From: an uncultured Hyphomonas sp.
Lineage (GTDB): Bacteria; Pseudomonadota; Alphaproteobacteria; Caulobacterales; Hyphomonadaceae
DNA: 64,000 nucleotides
Assembly: GCF_963678195.1 (NCBI RefSeq)
Contig: NZ_OY782759.1
Span: forward strand, 1,674,001 to 1,738,000
Direction: 5' to 3'
Below are positions 9,085 through 18,175 of this stretch, one piece after another; the stretch's first letter is position 1; the number at the start of each line of letters is the position of its first letter. The position numbers were made by a program, and so were the translations under genes. Below the pieces are notes generated by a model. It had not been told where the DNA came from. It worked only from the letters and a program-made list of their open reading frames with translations, and made no database searches.

Positions 9085-10110
9085 ATGGAAAAGAAACGTA
9101 AACTGACAATCGCGAAAGCCATGTCTGAAGCCATCGCCCTGGAAATGCGGGCCAGCGCGGATGTGCTGGTCATGGGCGAGGATATTGCCAAACTGGGGGG
9201 TGTGTTCGGCAACACGCAGGGCCTGTTGGATGAGTTTGGCCCTGATCGTGTGCGTGACACGCCGATTTCAGAGACTGCATTCATCGGTACGGCGGTCGGA
9301 ATGGCTGCGGCAGGCATGAAACCCGTCGTCGAACTGATGTTCGTTGATTTCTTTGGCGTGTGCATGGATGCGATTTACAATTTGGCCGCCAAACAAAGCT
9401 ATTTTTCGGGCGGCAACGTCACATGTCCGATGGTGCTGATGACGTCTGTTGGTGGGGGCTATGGAGATGCCGGCCAGCACTCGCAGACCCTGTTTGCGAC
9501 TTTCGGCCACCTGCCGGGCCTCAAGGTCGTTATTCCATCCAATGCCTATGACGCAAAGGGTATGATGGCGGCCGCGATTTCCGATCCGAATCCGGTGGTT
9601 TTCATGTTCCACAAGGCGCTGCAGGGCATGGGGTGGTTGGGGACTGTTCCCCGTTCGATCACACACGTACCGGAAGAGCGCTACACGATCACGCTCGACC
9701 GCGCGCACATCGTCCGTGAAGGCCGGGACATCACACTGGTCGGCCTCGGCCACACCGTGCACCTGGCGCTGGATGCTGCAGCTGAGTTGGAAGGCGAGGG
9801 GATTGAGGCGGAAGTCATCGACCTGCGCAGCATCGCGCCGCTGGACAGGGAAACCATCCTCACATCTGTTGCCAGGACCGGGGCGCTCATCAGTGTGGAT
9901 GACGATTATCATTCCTATGGCGTCGGTGCAGAGATTCTAGCCAGTGTCGCGGAGCAGGATGACCTTCGCCTGAAAGTTCCGCCGAAGCGTATTTCCTATC
10001 CGGACATCCCGGTGCCGTTCGCACCCGAGATGGAGCATTTCGTGCTGCCCAATGCGGATAAGATCGTCACTATGGTCCGTAAGCTTCTGAAGGAGGGTGC
10101 AAATGTCTGA
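9085..10110 (+). CDS. Thiamine-diphosphate-dependent dehydrogenase E1 beta subunit
   Basis: A 341-residue transketolase-central/C-terminal-domain protein that pairs with the upstream E1 alpha. Recognisable segments are VLVMGEDIAKLGGVFG, DTPISETAFIGTAVGMA, PVVELMFVDFFG and VEVIDLRS-like EVIDLRSIAPLD, all standard for PdhB/AcoB/BkdB. A GAGGAG ribosome-binding site precedes the ATG. The end overlaps the start of the lipoyl-domain gene by 8 bases, indicating translational coupling. It completes the heterotetrameric E1; no dedicated E3 (lipoamide dehydrogenase) is encoded here, so a shared E3 would be needed. Confidence 0.92.
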   Translation: MEKKRKLTIAKAMSEAIALEMRASADVLVMGEDIAKLGGVFGNTQGLLDEFGPDRVRDTPISETAFIGTAVGMAAAGMKPVVELMFVDFFGVCMDAIYNLAAKQSYFSGGNVTCPMVLMTSVGGGYGDAGQHSQTLFATFGHLPGLKVVIPSNAYDAKGMMAAAISDPNPVVFMFHKALQGMGWLGTVPRSITHVPEERYTITLDRAHIVREGRDITLVGLGHTVHLALDAAAELEGEGIEAEVIDLRSIAPLDRETILTSVARTGALISVDDDYHSYGVGAEILASVAEQDDLRLKVPPKRISYPDIPVPFAPEMEHFVLPNADKIVTMVRKLLKEGANV

Positions 10111-10336
10111 GATACGTATTCCTGAAGATTGCTGGGACGATGACAGCGAAGGCGCCATTTCCACCTGGTATTTCGATGATGGCGACAAGGTCGCGCTCGG
10201 TGATGTTGTCTGCGAGGTCATGAACGAAAAGGTGTCGACAGAGATCCTCGCACCTGCGTCCGGCGTTTTGAAAATTGAGGTACTGGCAGAAACGCCGGTA
10301 AAGAAAGGCGCTGTGATCGCTTCGGTGAGTAGCTGA
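10103..10336 (+). CDS. Stand-alone lipoyl-domain protein
   Basis: A 77-residue protein consisting only of a biotinyl/lipoyl carrier domain. The modifiable Lys is in VMNEKVSTEI (about residue 42), flanked by the symmetric beta-hairpin halves DDGDKVALGD and ETPVKKGAV. The ATG at 10103 follows AGGAGGG by 5 bases. In most complexes this domain is the N-terminus of E2; here it ends at a TGA and the E2 catalytic domain is a separate gene one base later in another frame. It would carry acyl groups between E1 and E2. Confidence 0.9.
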   Translation: MSEIRIPEDCWDDDSEGAISTWYFDDGDKVALGDVVCEVMNEKVSTEILAPASGVLKIEVLAETPVKKGAVIASVSS

Positions 10337-10337
10337 T

Positions 10338-11027
10338 ATGCGGCCTGCTGAGCCAGATCTGCCGCAACGTCTTGGCGGTGTACGGAAAGTGATTGCCGAG
10401 CGTATGCTGGCCTCGCTGCAATCAACCGCGCAGCTGTCTTATCATGGAGACGCAGACATCACCGAGCTGATGGCCCGCCGGAGTACATGGAAGGCGGCAG
10501 GACATGCCATCAGCCTCGAAGATTGCCTCATCTACGCCATCGCCCGGGCGCTGGAGGCGTTGCCGGATTTTAATGGCGTCGCAGATGACGTCTCGATCAC
10601 CCGGCATTCCGCCATCGACCTGTCGCTGGCAATCTCGACCCCGATGGGGCTGATGACGCCGGTCCTCCGGGATGTGGGCTCTATGCAGCTTGGAGACATT
10701 GCGTCCGAACGGCGCGACCTGATCGGGCGGGCGCAGGCTGGCAAGCTTGCCGTGTCCGAAATGAAGGGGGGCAGCTTCACGTTGTCCAATCTGGGCCATA
10801 CGCGCGTGAGGTATTTCACGCCGATCCTGAATTCCGGCCAGGTCGCGCTGCTTGGCGTCGGACGTCTGGCGGAGACCGTTGTCTTCGATGAGGCTGGCCA
10901 TCCTGCGCCGGCCCGCATGCTGCCGCTTTCCCTGACGGCCGATCACCGGATTGTGGATGGGGAGCCGGCCGGTCAGTTCCTCGACCAGCTTTGCCGGCAT
11001 CTTGAGCAGTTCCGTGCAGACCCTTGA
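10338..11027 (+). CDS. Dihydrolipoamide acyltransferase catalytic domain (E2, free-standing)
   Basis: A 229-residue 2-oxoacid dehydrogenase acyltransferase catalytic domain (CAT-like fold), transferring an acyl group from lipoate to CoA. The active-site motif is present near the C-terminus as DHRIVDGEPAGQFL (HxxxDG). FTLSNLG is the usual core segment. There is no lipoyl domain and no obvious peripheral-subunit-binding domain; the protein begins almost directly with the catalytic fold (LGGVRKVIAERM). The ATG lies one base after the stop of the lipoyl-domain gene. The split layout is unusual, although the intact motifs argue for function rather than decay. Confidence 0.88.
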   Translation: MRPAEPDLPQRLGGVRKVIAERMLASLQSTAQLSYHGDADITELMARRSTWKAAGHAISLEDCLIYAIARALEALPDFNGVADDVSITRHSAIDLSLAISTPMGLMTPVLRDVGSMQLGDIASERRDLIGRAQAGKLAVSEMKGGSFTLSNLGHTRVRYFTPILNSGQVALLGVGRLAETVVFDEAGHPAPARMLPLSLTADHRIVDGEPAGQFLDQLCRHLEQFRADP

Positions 11028-11739
11028 GCGCCATCATGTCCGGTATCATCAGGCGCCGGACGGACTGGATTTTGAAGCGACGCAATTTGAGGCCGTAGCG
11101 AACGAGGGGGCGCCGCAGGTGCAGCTGCATGTCTGGCAGCAGTCGAAATGCCTTGTCGTGCCCCGAGCCTATTGCCGGCGTGCCGGGATTGGAGCCGCCA
11201 TGGCTGCGGCGGATGATCTTGGCTGGCGTGTGCTGTTCCGTGCGTCCGGCGGCTCATGTGTCTTTCACGGGCGTCATGTCCTGTGCATCACCCGACTGAT
11301 CTGCGAACCCTGTGGGACAAGCGGAATTGACGCGCATTATCGCAGCTTTACGGAATCTCTTGCTGGCGCTGCGGAGAAGCTTGGCGTGCTGGATGTGCGT
11401 ACCGGTACTGCGCCTGATGCCCCTTGTGACGGCCGGTTCAATCTCCTCGCGGGAGACCGCAAACTTGCAGGCACGGCCATGCGCCGGCGAAGCCGGGCAG
11501 GGATGGACACAACCCTCGCACATGCCTGCCTGTGGCTCAGCGGCCCGCTGGAGCCATCACTCCACGCGGTGGAAGTGTTTGAGAGCCATCTGGGGGCGCA
11601 CAGGTCTTATCCGGCCTCTGCCTGCATGACATTGGCAGAAGCGACAGGCCGGACGGGTGAGGATCCGGCGGTCCTTGCCAATGATTGGGCCCGCGGAATG
11701 ATGGCCGCCGCTGATCCTACATGTTCAGCAAGCGTGTGA
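11014..11739 (+). CDS. Lipoate-protein ligase-like protein (BPL/LplA family)
   Basis: About 241 residues with features of the biotin/lipoate protein ligase superfamily. The segment GDRKLAGTAMRR (about residue 150) matches the lipoyl-adenylate-binding Lys region of LplA-type enzymes (G-x-K-x-x-G-x-A). RAGIGAAMAAADDLGW and the RASGGSCVFH segment resemble the R-R-x-S-G-G-x-x-x-H core. The start is uncertain; GTG 11014 gives a 14-base overlap with the E2 gene. Position directly after a free lipoyl domain and E2 suggests it is a dedicated lipoylation or lipoyl-transfer enzyme for this complex. The assignment rests on motifs only. Confidence 0.72.
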   Translation: MQTLERHHVRYHQAPDGLDFEATQFEAVANEGAPQVQLHVWQQSKCLVVPRAYCRRAGIGAAMAAADDLGWRVLFRASGGSCVFHGRHVLCITRLICEPCGTSGIDAHYRSFTESLAGAAEKLGVLDVRTGTAPDAPCDGRFNLLAGDRKLAGTAMRRRSRAGMDTTLAHACLWLSGPLEPSLHAVEVFESHLGAHRSYPASACMTLAEATGRTGEDPAVLANDWARGMMAAADPTCSASV

Positions 11740-12487
11740 AACCGCCATCCACGACCAGAGATTCGCCGGTAATATAGCTCGCCTCATCACTTGCCAGGAA
11801 CAGCATGGCCCTGGCGATCTCGTGGGGTTGCCCTACGCGTTTCATCGCGACGGTCTGAGAGAGCGTCTCCCGTAATTCTGCCTGATGTCCTGGGGCCAGT
11901 CCTTCTTCGGCGCGTTGCAGCATCGGCGTATCGATGAGTCCGGGATGTACCGTGTTCACACGAATCCCGAACTGCGCGAGATCATTGGCGGCCGCACGTG
12001 CCAGCCCCATCGCAGCCATCTTGCTCGTCGTGTAGGGGCTGGTATTTCCGAATGCGCGCAATCCATTTACGGATGATGTGATCACCACACTCCCGCCACG
12101 GTCTTTCATCGCCGCACCGAAAACCTGAAGCCCTTCGAATACGGCGCGGACATTGATGCGAAGGACTTTGTTGAAGTCGGCCGGGTCGATCTCGAGGATA
12201 TTCCCCATCGGCCCGTCGATCCCGGCATTCAGGAGCGCGATGTCCAGACCACCGAATTCCTGCGTTGCCTTTTTAGCGAGGCGTTCCAGCGTTGTCCGCT
12301 CCGTTACATCGCCGGTCTCAGGGATGAAGCTGGCACCCAGTTCATCGGTGAGGCGCGCCAGGCCTTCACCGTTCATGTCGAGGCCGAGCACACGGGCACC
12401 CGCGCCGGTGAAAAGGCGAGTCGCAGCGGCGCCGATGCCGCTGGCTGCGCCTGTGATGATTGCGGTCTTTCCGGTCAGGTCTGTCAT
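11717..12487 (-). CDS. Short-chain dehydrogenase/reductase
   Basis: A 256-residue classical SDR with the cofactor motif TGAASGIG near residue 10, the NAG motif in LLNAGIDG, the catalytic Ser in VITSSVNG, and Tyr/Lys in YTTSK. The C-terminal SYITGESLVVDGGFT is typical of 3-oxoacyl-ACP-reductase/2,3-butanediol-type SDRs. D at the end of beta-2 (VLGLDMNG) suggests NAD(H) preference. It converges with the lipoate-ligase-like gene (23-base overlap) and lies downstream of the cupin, separated by a strong hairpin. A diol/hydroxyketone substrate is possible given the acetoin-dehydrogenase-like neighbour, but not provable. Confidence 0.9.
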   Translation of the reverse strand: MTDLTGKTAIITGAASGIGAAATRLFTGAGARVLGLDMNGEGLARLTDELGASFIPETGDVTERTTLERLAKKATQEFGGLDIALLNAGIDGPMGNILEIDPADFNKVLRINVRAVFEGLQVFGAAMKDRGGSVVITSSVNGLRAFGNTSPYTTSKMAAMGLARAAANDLAQFGIRVNTVHPGLIDTPMLQRAEEGLAPGHQAELRETLSQTVAMKRVGQPHEIARAMLFLASDEASYITGESLVVDGGFTRLLNM

Positions 12488-12511
12488 TCAGGTGCTCCGA
12501 TATTGGAAAAG

Positions 12512-12546
12512 CGGGATACCGGCCTTTCAGAGGGACCGGTATCCCG
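12512..12546 (-). terminator. Rho-independent-type hairpin after the cupin gene
   Basis: CGGGATACCGG and CCGGTATCCCG form a perfect 11-base stem with a 13-base loop. Read on the minus strand the hairpin is followed by CTTTTCC, a short T-run. It lies between the cupin stop and the SDR start and would terminate or attenuate the ligase-receptor-cupin transcript. Confidence 0.6.
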
Positions 12547-12575
12547 TAAAGGTCTGGGAGGAAACGAACGCGGGA

Positions 12576-13004
12576 TCAGGCGTCGACTGTGAAGGAAACA
12601 GGCTCCATGTTGCCTTCCGCGACATCGCTCAGGAGCCGGGCATCCAGGATCTGGGCAATGTTGCCATTCTCATCGGTGAAGGCGATCGGACCGTAGCCGA
12701 TGAAGAGCAGTTCCGTCTCGACATCGACATTCGTGTCGGCATGAACGGCCCCCAGGGGTTCATAGCCCCAGTCACCGGCTTTCGCGATACTGTCCTTGTA
12801 CTTCAGCTCGCCCTTCAGCATCAGGAATTCACCGGCGCCGAGATGGTAGTGACCGGCGAACATCCCCCCGGCATCGAGCTTCAGGATGATGGAAAATTGT
12901 CCGGTCTCCGGGCTGACCCGCAAGAGGCGGTAATGGGCCCCGTTTCCCAGGCTGTGCCAGGGCAGGTCCTTCGGGCTGTGGAGTAGTTCTTCTTCTTCGC
13001 GCAT
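12576..13004 (-). CDS. ChrR-like cupin-domain protein
   Basis: A 142-residue single cupin. The first metal-binding motif is GHYHLGAGEF (two His and a Glu) near residue 55 and the second contributes the His in LGAVHADTN, so the metal site is intact. The fold pattern suggests ChrR/acetylacetone-dioxygenase-like cupins, which include ring- or diketone-cleaving dioxygenases as well as non-enzymatic sensors. The ATG at 13004 follows AGGAGA; an in-frame upstream Met would overlap the receptor gene. It follows the TonB receptor by 22 bases in the same operon. A dioxygenase acting on a beta-diketone or hydroxyketone is an inference. Confidence 0.75.
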   Translation of the reverse strand: MREEEELLHSPKDLPWHSLGNGAHYRLLRVSPETGQFSIILKLDAGGMFAGHYHLGAGEFLMLKGELKYKDSIAKAGDWGYEPLGAVHADTNVDVETELLFIGYGPIAFTDENGNIAQILDARLLSDVAEGNMEPVSFTVDA

Positions 13005-13026
13005 GGCAGGGTCTCCTGGTTGGTCG

Positions 13027-15243
13027 TTAGAATTCGATGCGGGCTTCAATGCCCCAGCTCTCGCGGGGGCCGTAGTAAGTCGGGATTAATCCGAAAGTTG
13101 CCGTCAGGTCGGCTGCATCGACGACGTATTGCTCGTCGCCAATATTCTTGGCCCAGAGTGCAACTTCCCATCCGCCGTCCTGTGGCGCGAAGGAAAGGCG
13201 GGCATTGACCAGTTCATGCGAACCGCCTGAGCTGATGGCTTCGAGTTCGTTCGAGTCGAAATAACGTTGATCCACATAAACGTACTCAAGGCGCGGGGTC
13301 ATGACCCAACGGTTCGCAATCGTGAAGTCCTGCTGGCCAGCGAAATTGATGTTCCATTCCGGTGCGCCCGGCAGGCGGTTCCCGCTGAGATCGCCGGCGA
13401 TCAACGATACGTAGTTCTGGTAGTTTGCGTCCAGATACCCGATGCCAAGCGAGAGGTTCATGCCATCGACCGGCACGGCCGTGAACTCGCCTTCGAAGCC
13501 GGAAACCTCAGCGTCTGCAGCATTTTCAAGTGCAATGACAATCGGATTGGCCGTGCTGGACCCTTGTGTGAAGGTAAACACCTGCAAGTCTGTATAGTCG
13601 TATTTGAATACCGCCATGTTCGCGCGCAGGCGATCATCCAGTATCGTTGTCTTCAGGCCGAGTTCATAGGAGGTGAGATATTCAGGGTCGACCTTTGTGA
13701 ACTCGTTCGGGTCGAAGAATGCCCCCAGATTGTAGCCGCCCGAGCGGAAGCCGCGCGATACGCTCGCATAGACCATGCTGTCGGCGCCGAATTCATATTT
13801 GGCCAGGACGCGGCCGGACCAGGCATCCCATTCGTCTGACCGGCTTGTTTCAGGAATGATCGGGACCGTCAGGCCGGCCGGCTGTGTGCCGAAAGCACCA
13901 TATGTCAGCAGACTGTCGAGTGTCGCGTCCTTTTCTTCTGACGTGTACCGGAGACCACCCGTGAGTGATAAGGCGTCGGTAAGCTGATAGGTCGCCTCAC
14001 CAAAGACCGCGTAGGTCTTGGTGTCACGCTGGGACTCGGCGTCCAGAGGCAGTGTGGCGCTCGGTACGTCGCCGAACAGGGGGCCCGAAGTCCGGTAGTG
14101 GAAGTCTTCTTTGAGATAATACAGACCTGATATCCAGGTCAGGTCGCCGCCGCCATCATAGGACAGGTTGAACTCCTGGCTGATCTGGTCGCCGTCCTGC
14201 TGGAAACGCAGCTCGTCCAGGCTCAACGGGCTCTGGTCGATGTCACCGAGATAGTCGGTTTCGACATCCTCATAACCGGTCACCGATTTCAGTGTGTAAT
14301 TGCCAAAATCCCAGGTGATGGCGAGATTTGTGCCCCATGTGTCCGCGTGGTGACGATTATCCGTCCGGTTTACATTGATGTATTTGGCATCGTCCGGCAC
14401 CGGATCGACATAGCCGAGCACATTGCCACCATTAATGGTGCCGACCGGTTTGCCTTGCTGATAGTCTGAGCGATCTTTCCCATAGTGGATATTCCACAGG
14501 ACTTCGACATCATCGTTGGGCGTGTAGCGCGTAATCGCGCGCAGTGAAGCAAGGTCGGTCGCATTCGCCCGTTCACCATTGTACAGATTTCTCCGGTCGC
14601 CATCGTCCGAAACCATCCTGCCGGCGAAACGTGTGCCGAGCTTGCCATCGATCGCAATTACGGTGCCTGCTGCTTCAAGTTCGGTACGATTGTAACTGCC
14701 AATCCCCATGCGGACGTAACCCTCCTGGGTGTCGCCTGGCTTGCGGGAGTAGAAATTGATTGCACCGCCGGTCGTGTTGCGCCCGAACAGGGTACCCTGA
14801 GGCCCGCGCAGCACTTCCACGCGCTCCAGGTCGAACATCTGCATCATCTGTCCACCGGTCAGCCCCTGAAGGACATCGTCGGAATAGATGCTTACGGGGG
14901 ACACGGTCGTTGCATTGAAATCATTGTTGCCGACACCCCGGATGAAGATGTTCGGGTTGCCGCCAAATGTCTTGATTTCCAGATTGGGAACCTGGTCGTC
15001 GATCGCGAGAGAATCCGTGAAACCAAAATCGGCAATTGCCTCGGCATCGAAAGCCGAAACGGACAGCGGTACATCCTGAATATTTTCAGACGTCTTGCGC
15101 GCTGTGACGCTGACGGATGGGAGGCGGCGTGCGGCCGTCTCATCTTTGGCTTGGTCGGGCGCGTCCTGCGCGATGGCGGCCGAGTACGGCGCGGCAATGA
15201 TCAGAGCGGCAATCGCGGCAGATGCAGTCAGTGTCTTTTTCAC
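13027..15243 (-). CDS. TonB-dependent outer-membrane receptor
   Basis: A 738-residue TonB-dependent receptor: signal peptide with AIAQDAP cleavage region, plug domain (VPLSVSAFDAEAI, IFIRGVGNND, VEVLRGPQGTLFGRNTTGG) and a C-terminal 22-strand-type barrel ending in Phe (ARIEF). Start is GTG 15243 with GGGAGGA 5 bases upstream. The plug sequence type is that of the large substrate-uptake family expanded in sphingomonads and hyphomonads rather than a classical siderophore receptor. It is flanked by an acyl-CoA ligase upstream and the cupin downstream on the same strand, implying import of the organic compound the island degrades. Confidence 0.93.
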   Translation of the reverse strand: MKKTLTASAAIAALIIAAPYSAAIAQDAPDQAKDETAARRLPSVSVTARKTSENIQDVPLSVSAFDAEAIADFGFTDSLAIDDQVPNLEIKTFGGNPNIFIRGVGNNDFNATTVSPVSIYSDDVLQGLTGGQMMQMFDLERVEVLRGPQGTLFGRNTTGGAINFYSRKPGDTQEGYVRMGIGSYNRTELEAAGTVIAIDGKLGTRFAGRMVSDDGDRRNLYNGERANATDLASLRAITRYTPNDDVEVLWNIHYGKDRSDYQQGKPVGTINGGNVLGYVDPVPDDAKYINVNRTDNRHHADTWGTNLAITWDFGNYTLKSVTGYEDVETDYLGDIDQSPLSLDELRFQQDGDQISQEFNLSYDGGGDLTWISGLYYLKEDFHYRTSGPLFGDVPSATLPLDAESQRDTKTYAVFGEATYQLTDALSLTGGLRYTSEEKDATLDSLLTYGAFGTQPAGLTVPIIPETSRSDEWDAWSGRVLAKYEFGADSMVYASVSRGFRSGGYNLGAFFDPNEFTKVDPEYLTSYELGLKTTILDDRLRANMAVFKYDYTDLQVFTFTQGSSTANPIVIALENAADAEVSGFEGEFTAVPVDGMNLSLGIGYLDANYQNYVSLIAGDLSGNRLPGAPEWNINFAGQQDFTIANRWVMTPRLEYVYVDQRYFDSNELEAISSGGSHELVNARLSFAPQDGGWEVALWAKNIGDEQYVVDAADLTATFGLIPTYYGPRESWGIEARIEF

Positions 15244-15260
15244 GGAATCCTCCCAGACTC

Positions 15261-16901
15261 TCAGTTTTGTTTTTGAGTGTTTTGATAGAAATTTGCGTAG
15301 GCGGCGCGGAGATTCTTCTTGTCGACCTTTCCAGTCGCCGTGAGCGGCAAGCCATCCACCGCGACAGCAGCTTCCGGCACCCACCAACGCGGCAGTTGCG
15401 ATTTCAGGAATTCCAGGACCTCGTCTTCAGAGACAGGGGTGCCGGGCCGGATTGTATAAACGAGCAACGGACGTTCATCCCATTTCGGGTGCGCAAGACT
15501 GATCGCTGCGGCCATGTCCACGTTGGGGTGTTCAATCGCCGTATTTTCCAGCGTGATCGAACTGATCCACTCTCCGCCAGATTTGATGATGTCCTTCGTG
15601 CGGTCCGTGATCTGCATGTAGCCAAGCGGATCGATTGTCGCGACATCCCCGGTGTCGAACCAGCCGTCCTCAGTGGTCACTGGTTTCTCATGTCCGAAAT
15701 ACTGATTCACAACCCAGGGCCCGCGGATCATCAGCCGGCCGCTGGCCTGTCCATCCTGCGGCAGTTCGTTGTCAGCCTCGTCCAGCAGCTTCAGGTCTAC
15801 ACCGAAAGGGATGCGCCCCTGCTTTTGTGAGAGAAGATTGGCGCGGTCATCATCTGGCAACGCGGCTGCCGTACTGGTCAGAGTCGAGATTACCCCCATG
15901 GGGCTCGTTTCCGTCATGCCCCAGACCTGAACGACTTCCACGTCAAGCGCTTCTGCAAAAGCGCGTTTCAGGTCAGGTGGTACGGCGGACCCTCCCATGA
16001 AGATCCGCTTCAGTTTCGGCAGGCGGCGTCCCTGATCCACAGCGGCATCAAGTACGGTTTTCCAGATCGTCGGCACGCCCCAGGCAAGCGTAACGCCCTC
16101 GGCCTCGCAGAGATCGAGCAGAGAGGCACCATCCAGCCTCGCCCCAGGCAGGACGAGCCGGGCACCATTCATCGGTGCCGTCATGGGCAGGGCCCAGGCT
16201 GTGGCGTGATACATGGACGCGCAAGGCAGGATGACGTCAGTTGGCGCGATGTTGAAGTTTCCGGGAGCGCTGGCTGCCAGTGCGTGGATCAGGCAGGAGC
16301 GATGGGAATAGAGCACCCCCTTAGGATCGCCGGTTGTGCCTGACGTGTAGCAGAGAAATGCGCCGTCGCGCTCTGACAGGCCGGGTGGCCCGTTGCTGGG
16401 TGTCCCGTCAGCAATGAAGTTTTCATAGTCCGTCAGTGTTGGTGTGCTCAGTGTCTGCGCCTTTTCTGGCTCTCCCAGAACGATGCAAGCACGCATCTGC
16501 GGGCGGTTCGCAGCGATTGCTTCTGCCTGAGCGGCGAAGGCAGGATCGAAGAACAGAAGGTCTGTCTCAGCCTGCCTGACAGAGAACAGGATCTGTTCCG
16601 TTGTAAATCGTGGATTGATCGTGTGGAGAATGTGCCCGGCGGCTGTCACGCCGTAATAGAGTTCCAGATGCCGCCGTGTATTCAGCGCCAGAGAGGCGAT
16701 CCGGCTTTGTGGAGGCAGATCCAGCGCTTCCAGCGCTCCGGTCAGCTGTTGAACGCGCGCCTGTGTCTCTGCATAGGATTGATAACGGGTAGTGCCATCC
16801 TCATCCTGTGAGAACAGGTTGAGGCCGCCATGCCGACGGGCCGCGTATCGGAGAATTTCCGGCACACGCAATTCTACATCCTGCATCAGATAGTCGGCCA
16901 A
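15261..16901 (-). CDS. AMP-forming acyl-CoA ligase
   Basis: A 546-residue ANL-family ligase with TSGTTGDPKGV near residue 190, WGMTETSPMG near 345, DTGDVATID, KDIIKSGGEWIS near 440 and the C-terminal Lys in TATGKVDKKNLR. It is a paralogue of the ligase at 1265-2869. The start is either TTG 16901 or ATG 16886; neither has a strong ribosome-binding site. It is the first gene of a unit continuing into the TonB receptor and cupin, with only 17 bases to the receptor. It probably activates the acid derived from the compound imported by that receptor. Confidence 0.92.
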   Translation of the reverse strand: MADYLMQDVELRVPEILRYAARRHGGLNLFSQDEDGTTRYQSYAETQARVQQLTGALEALDLPPQSRIASLALNTRRHLELYYGVTAAGHILHTINPRFTTEQILFSVRQAETDLLFFDPAFAAQAEAIAANRPQMRACIVLGEPEKAQTLSTPTLTDYENFIADGTPSNGPPGLSERDGAFLCYTSGTTGDPKGVLYSHRSCLIHALAASAPGNFNIAPTDVILPCASMYHATAWALPMTAPMNGARLVLPGARLDGASLLDLCEAEGVTLAWGVPTIWKTVLDAAVDQGRRLPKLKRIFMGGSAVPPDLKRAFAEALDVEVVQVWGMTETSPMGVISTLTSTAAALPDDDRANLLSQKQGRIPFGVDLKLLDEADNELPQDGQASGRLMIRGPWVVNQYFGHEKPVTTEDGWFDTGDVATIDPLGYMQITDRTKDIIKSGGEWISSITLENTAIEHPNVDMAAAISLAHPKWDERPLLVYTIRPGTPVSEDEVLEFLKSQLPRWWVPEAAVAVDGLPLTATGKVDKKNLRAAYANFYQNTQKQN

Positions 16902-17080
16902 GGCGCTGTTTCCCCGATTTTTTTATTATCATCCTCATTTGCCACGGGAATTTCGCGGACTGCTTGCCTGAGGGGGCCGTTTGTCTTTCCATCAGGCGCA
17001 CAGAGTGGCGAGGTGTTTTGCGTCCAGACGAATTGGCATTAGTGTGAATCTAATAAGAAAAGGGATATCGGGAGGAAATC

Positions 17081-18061
17081 ATGGCAGAGCTGCAAGACAG
17101 CGTCTCTCCGCAGGCGCGCCGTATTCTATTGGAAAATGCGAGCTTCAGCGATTTCTGTGAACGCCTGTGCGCGGTTCACTCGAACTGGGAGCTGAAACGT
17201 CCGGATGTGCCTGGATGCGATGCCGAATTCCGGCATGCACGTATGGGCGACACAGACTTTACCGATGTCCAGGTCGGGTTCGGCTTGTCCGGACAACGCA
17301 CAAACAGCCAGATTCAGCGCGCCAATGATGTGTTTTTTGGCGTCATCCTCATGCTGGCCGGAGGGCAGCGGTTAATTCAGGATGGCCAGGAGATCGACCT
17401 TCAGCCTGGAGACATTTCGGTCTGGGATGCCTCGCGCCCGGCGCAGTTCAGCTCTACGGGAAGTGTGCGGCAGATCTCGGTCCTTGTTCCTCATAAAAAG
17501 CTGAAGCTCTATTCTTCCAATATTGAAGATGTCTGCGCCCAGCGCATCAACGGCCGATCCGGACTCGGACTTCTTCTCGCCTCGCATCTTCAGGCGCTCA
17601 GCGTGGTCCTCTCCACGTCCGACGACATTGACCATGCCAGTACCGAAGCTGCCACACTGGACCTCGTGAGCGCAGCCATCCGCCCGGACAAGGCGGGGGA
17701 TTACAAATCGTCAATTCACAAGACGATGCTTCGCCGGGTTCAGGATTACATCGTCAACAATCTTCGCGACCCAAACCTTTCGCCCGCGACGATTGCTGAC
17801 GTCTTCCGGATAAGTCCCAGGTATCTCCACAAGCTGTTCGAAGCGTCAGACTACACTTTGTCTGAATGGGTTTTGCAGCGACGCTTGCTCGCTTGCCAGT
17901 CATCTCTGAAGGACCCCGCCCTCAATCACATGACGATCACTGAGATTGCCTTCAACTGGGGTTTCAACAGCGCTCCATATTTTTCCCGTGTGTACAGACA
18001 AAATTTTGGTACGACACCGAGCGGCACAAGAGCGGCCCAGAATGAGTTTGGTGGGAAATAG
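17081..18061 (+). CDS. AraC-family transcriptional regulator
   Basis: A 326-residue regulator. The N-terminal two-thirds look like the AraC-binding-like/cupin sensor (FGVILMLAGGQRLIQDGQEIDLQPGDISVWD split over residues 85-120). The C-terminal ~100 residues carry two HTH motifs: SPATIADVFRISPRYLHKLFEASD and ITEIAFNWGFNSAPYFSRVYRQNFG-type segments. The ATG follows GGGAGG. It is divergent from the acyl-CoA ligase/TonB receptor/cupin unit, with about 180 bases between, so it probably controls that unit in response to the substrate. Confidence 0.92.
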   Translation: MAELQDSVSPQARRILLENASFSDFCERLCAVHSNWELKRPDVPGCDAEFRHARMGDTDFTDVQVGFGLSGQRTNSQIQRANDVFFGVILMLAGGQRLIQDGQEIDLQPGDISVWDASRPAQFSSTGSVRQISVLVPHKKLKLYSSNIEDVCAQRINGRSGLGLLLASHLQALSVVLSTSDDIDHASTEAATLDLVSAAIRPDKAGDYKSSIHKTMLRRVQDYIVNNLRDPNLSPATIADVFRISPRYLHKLFEASDYTLSEWVLQRRLLACQSSLKDPALNHMTITEIAFNWGFNSAPYFSRVYRQNFGTTPSGTRAAQNEFGGK

Positions 18062-18097
18062 GTTCAAAGGGCTGGCAGTTTCCATCGAGGAAATAGA

Positions 18098-18133
18098 AAG
18101 GGGACTGCGCCGCTCTCGCTGCGCAGTCCCCTT
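18098..18133. terminator. Bidirectional hairpin between convergent genes
   Basis: AAGGGGACTGCGC and GCGCAGTCCCCTT form a perfect 13-base stem around a 10-base loop. It lies between the araC-type gene (plus) and the TonB receptor gene (minus). Minus-strand readthrough meets TTTCTATTT after the stem, so termination is best supported for that direction. Confidence 0.65.
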
Positions 18134-18175
18134 CATGCTCGCTTATGTTACCTCACCGCCTGGGGGGTGACGTGG

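Noticed and set aside
10330-10340. Possible frameshift joining the lipoyl domain and E2 catalytic domain
   Set aside because: Each part has its own start and a complete domain; the stop/ATG arrangement looks like designed coupling, although relatives should be compared.
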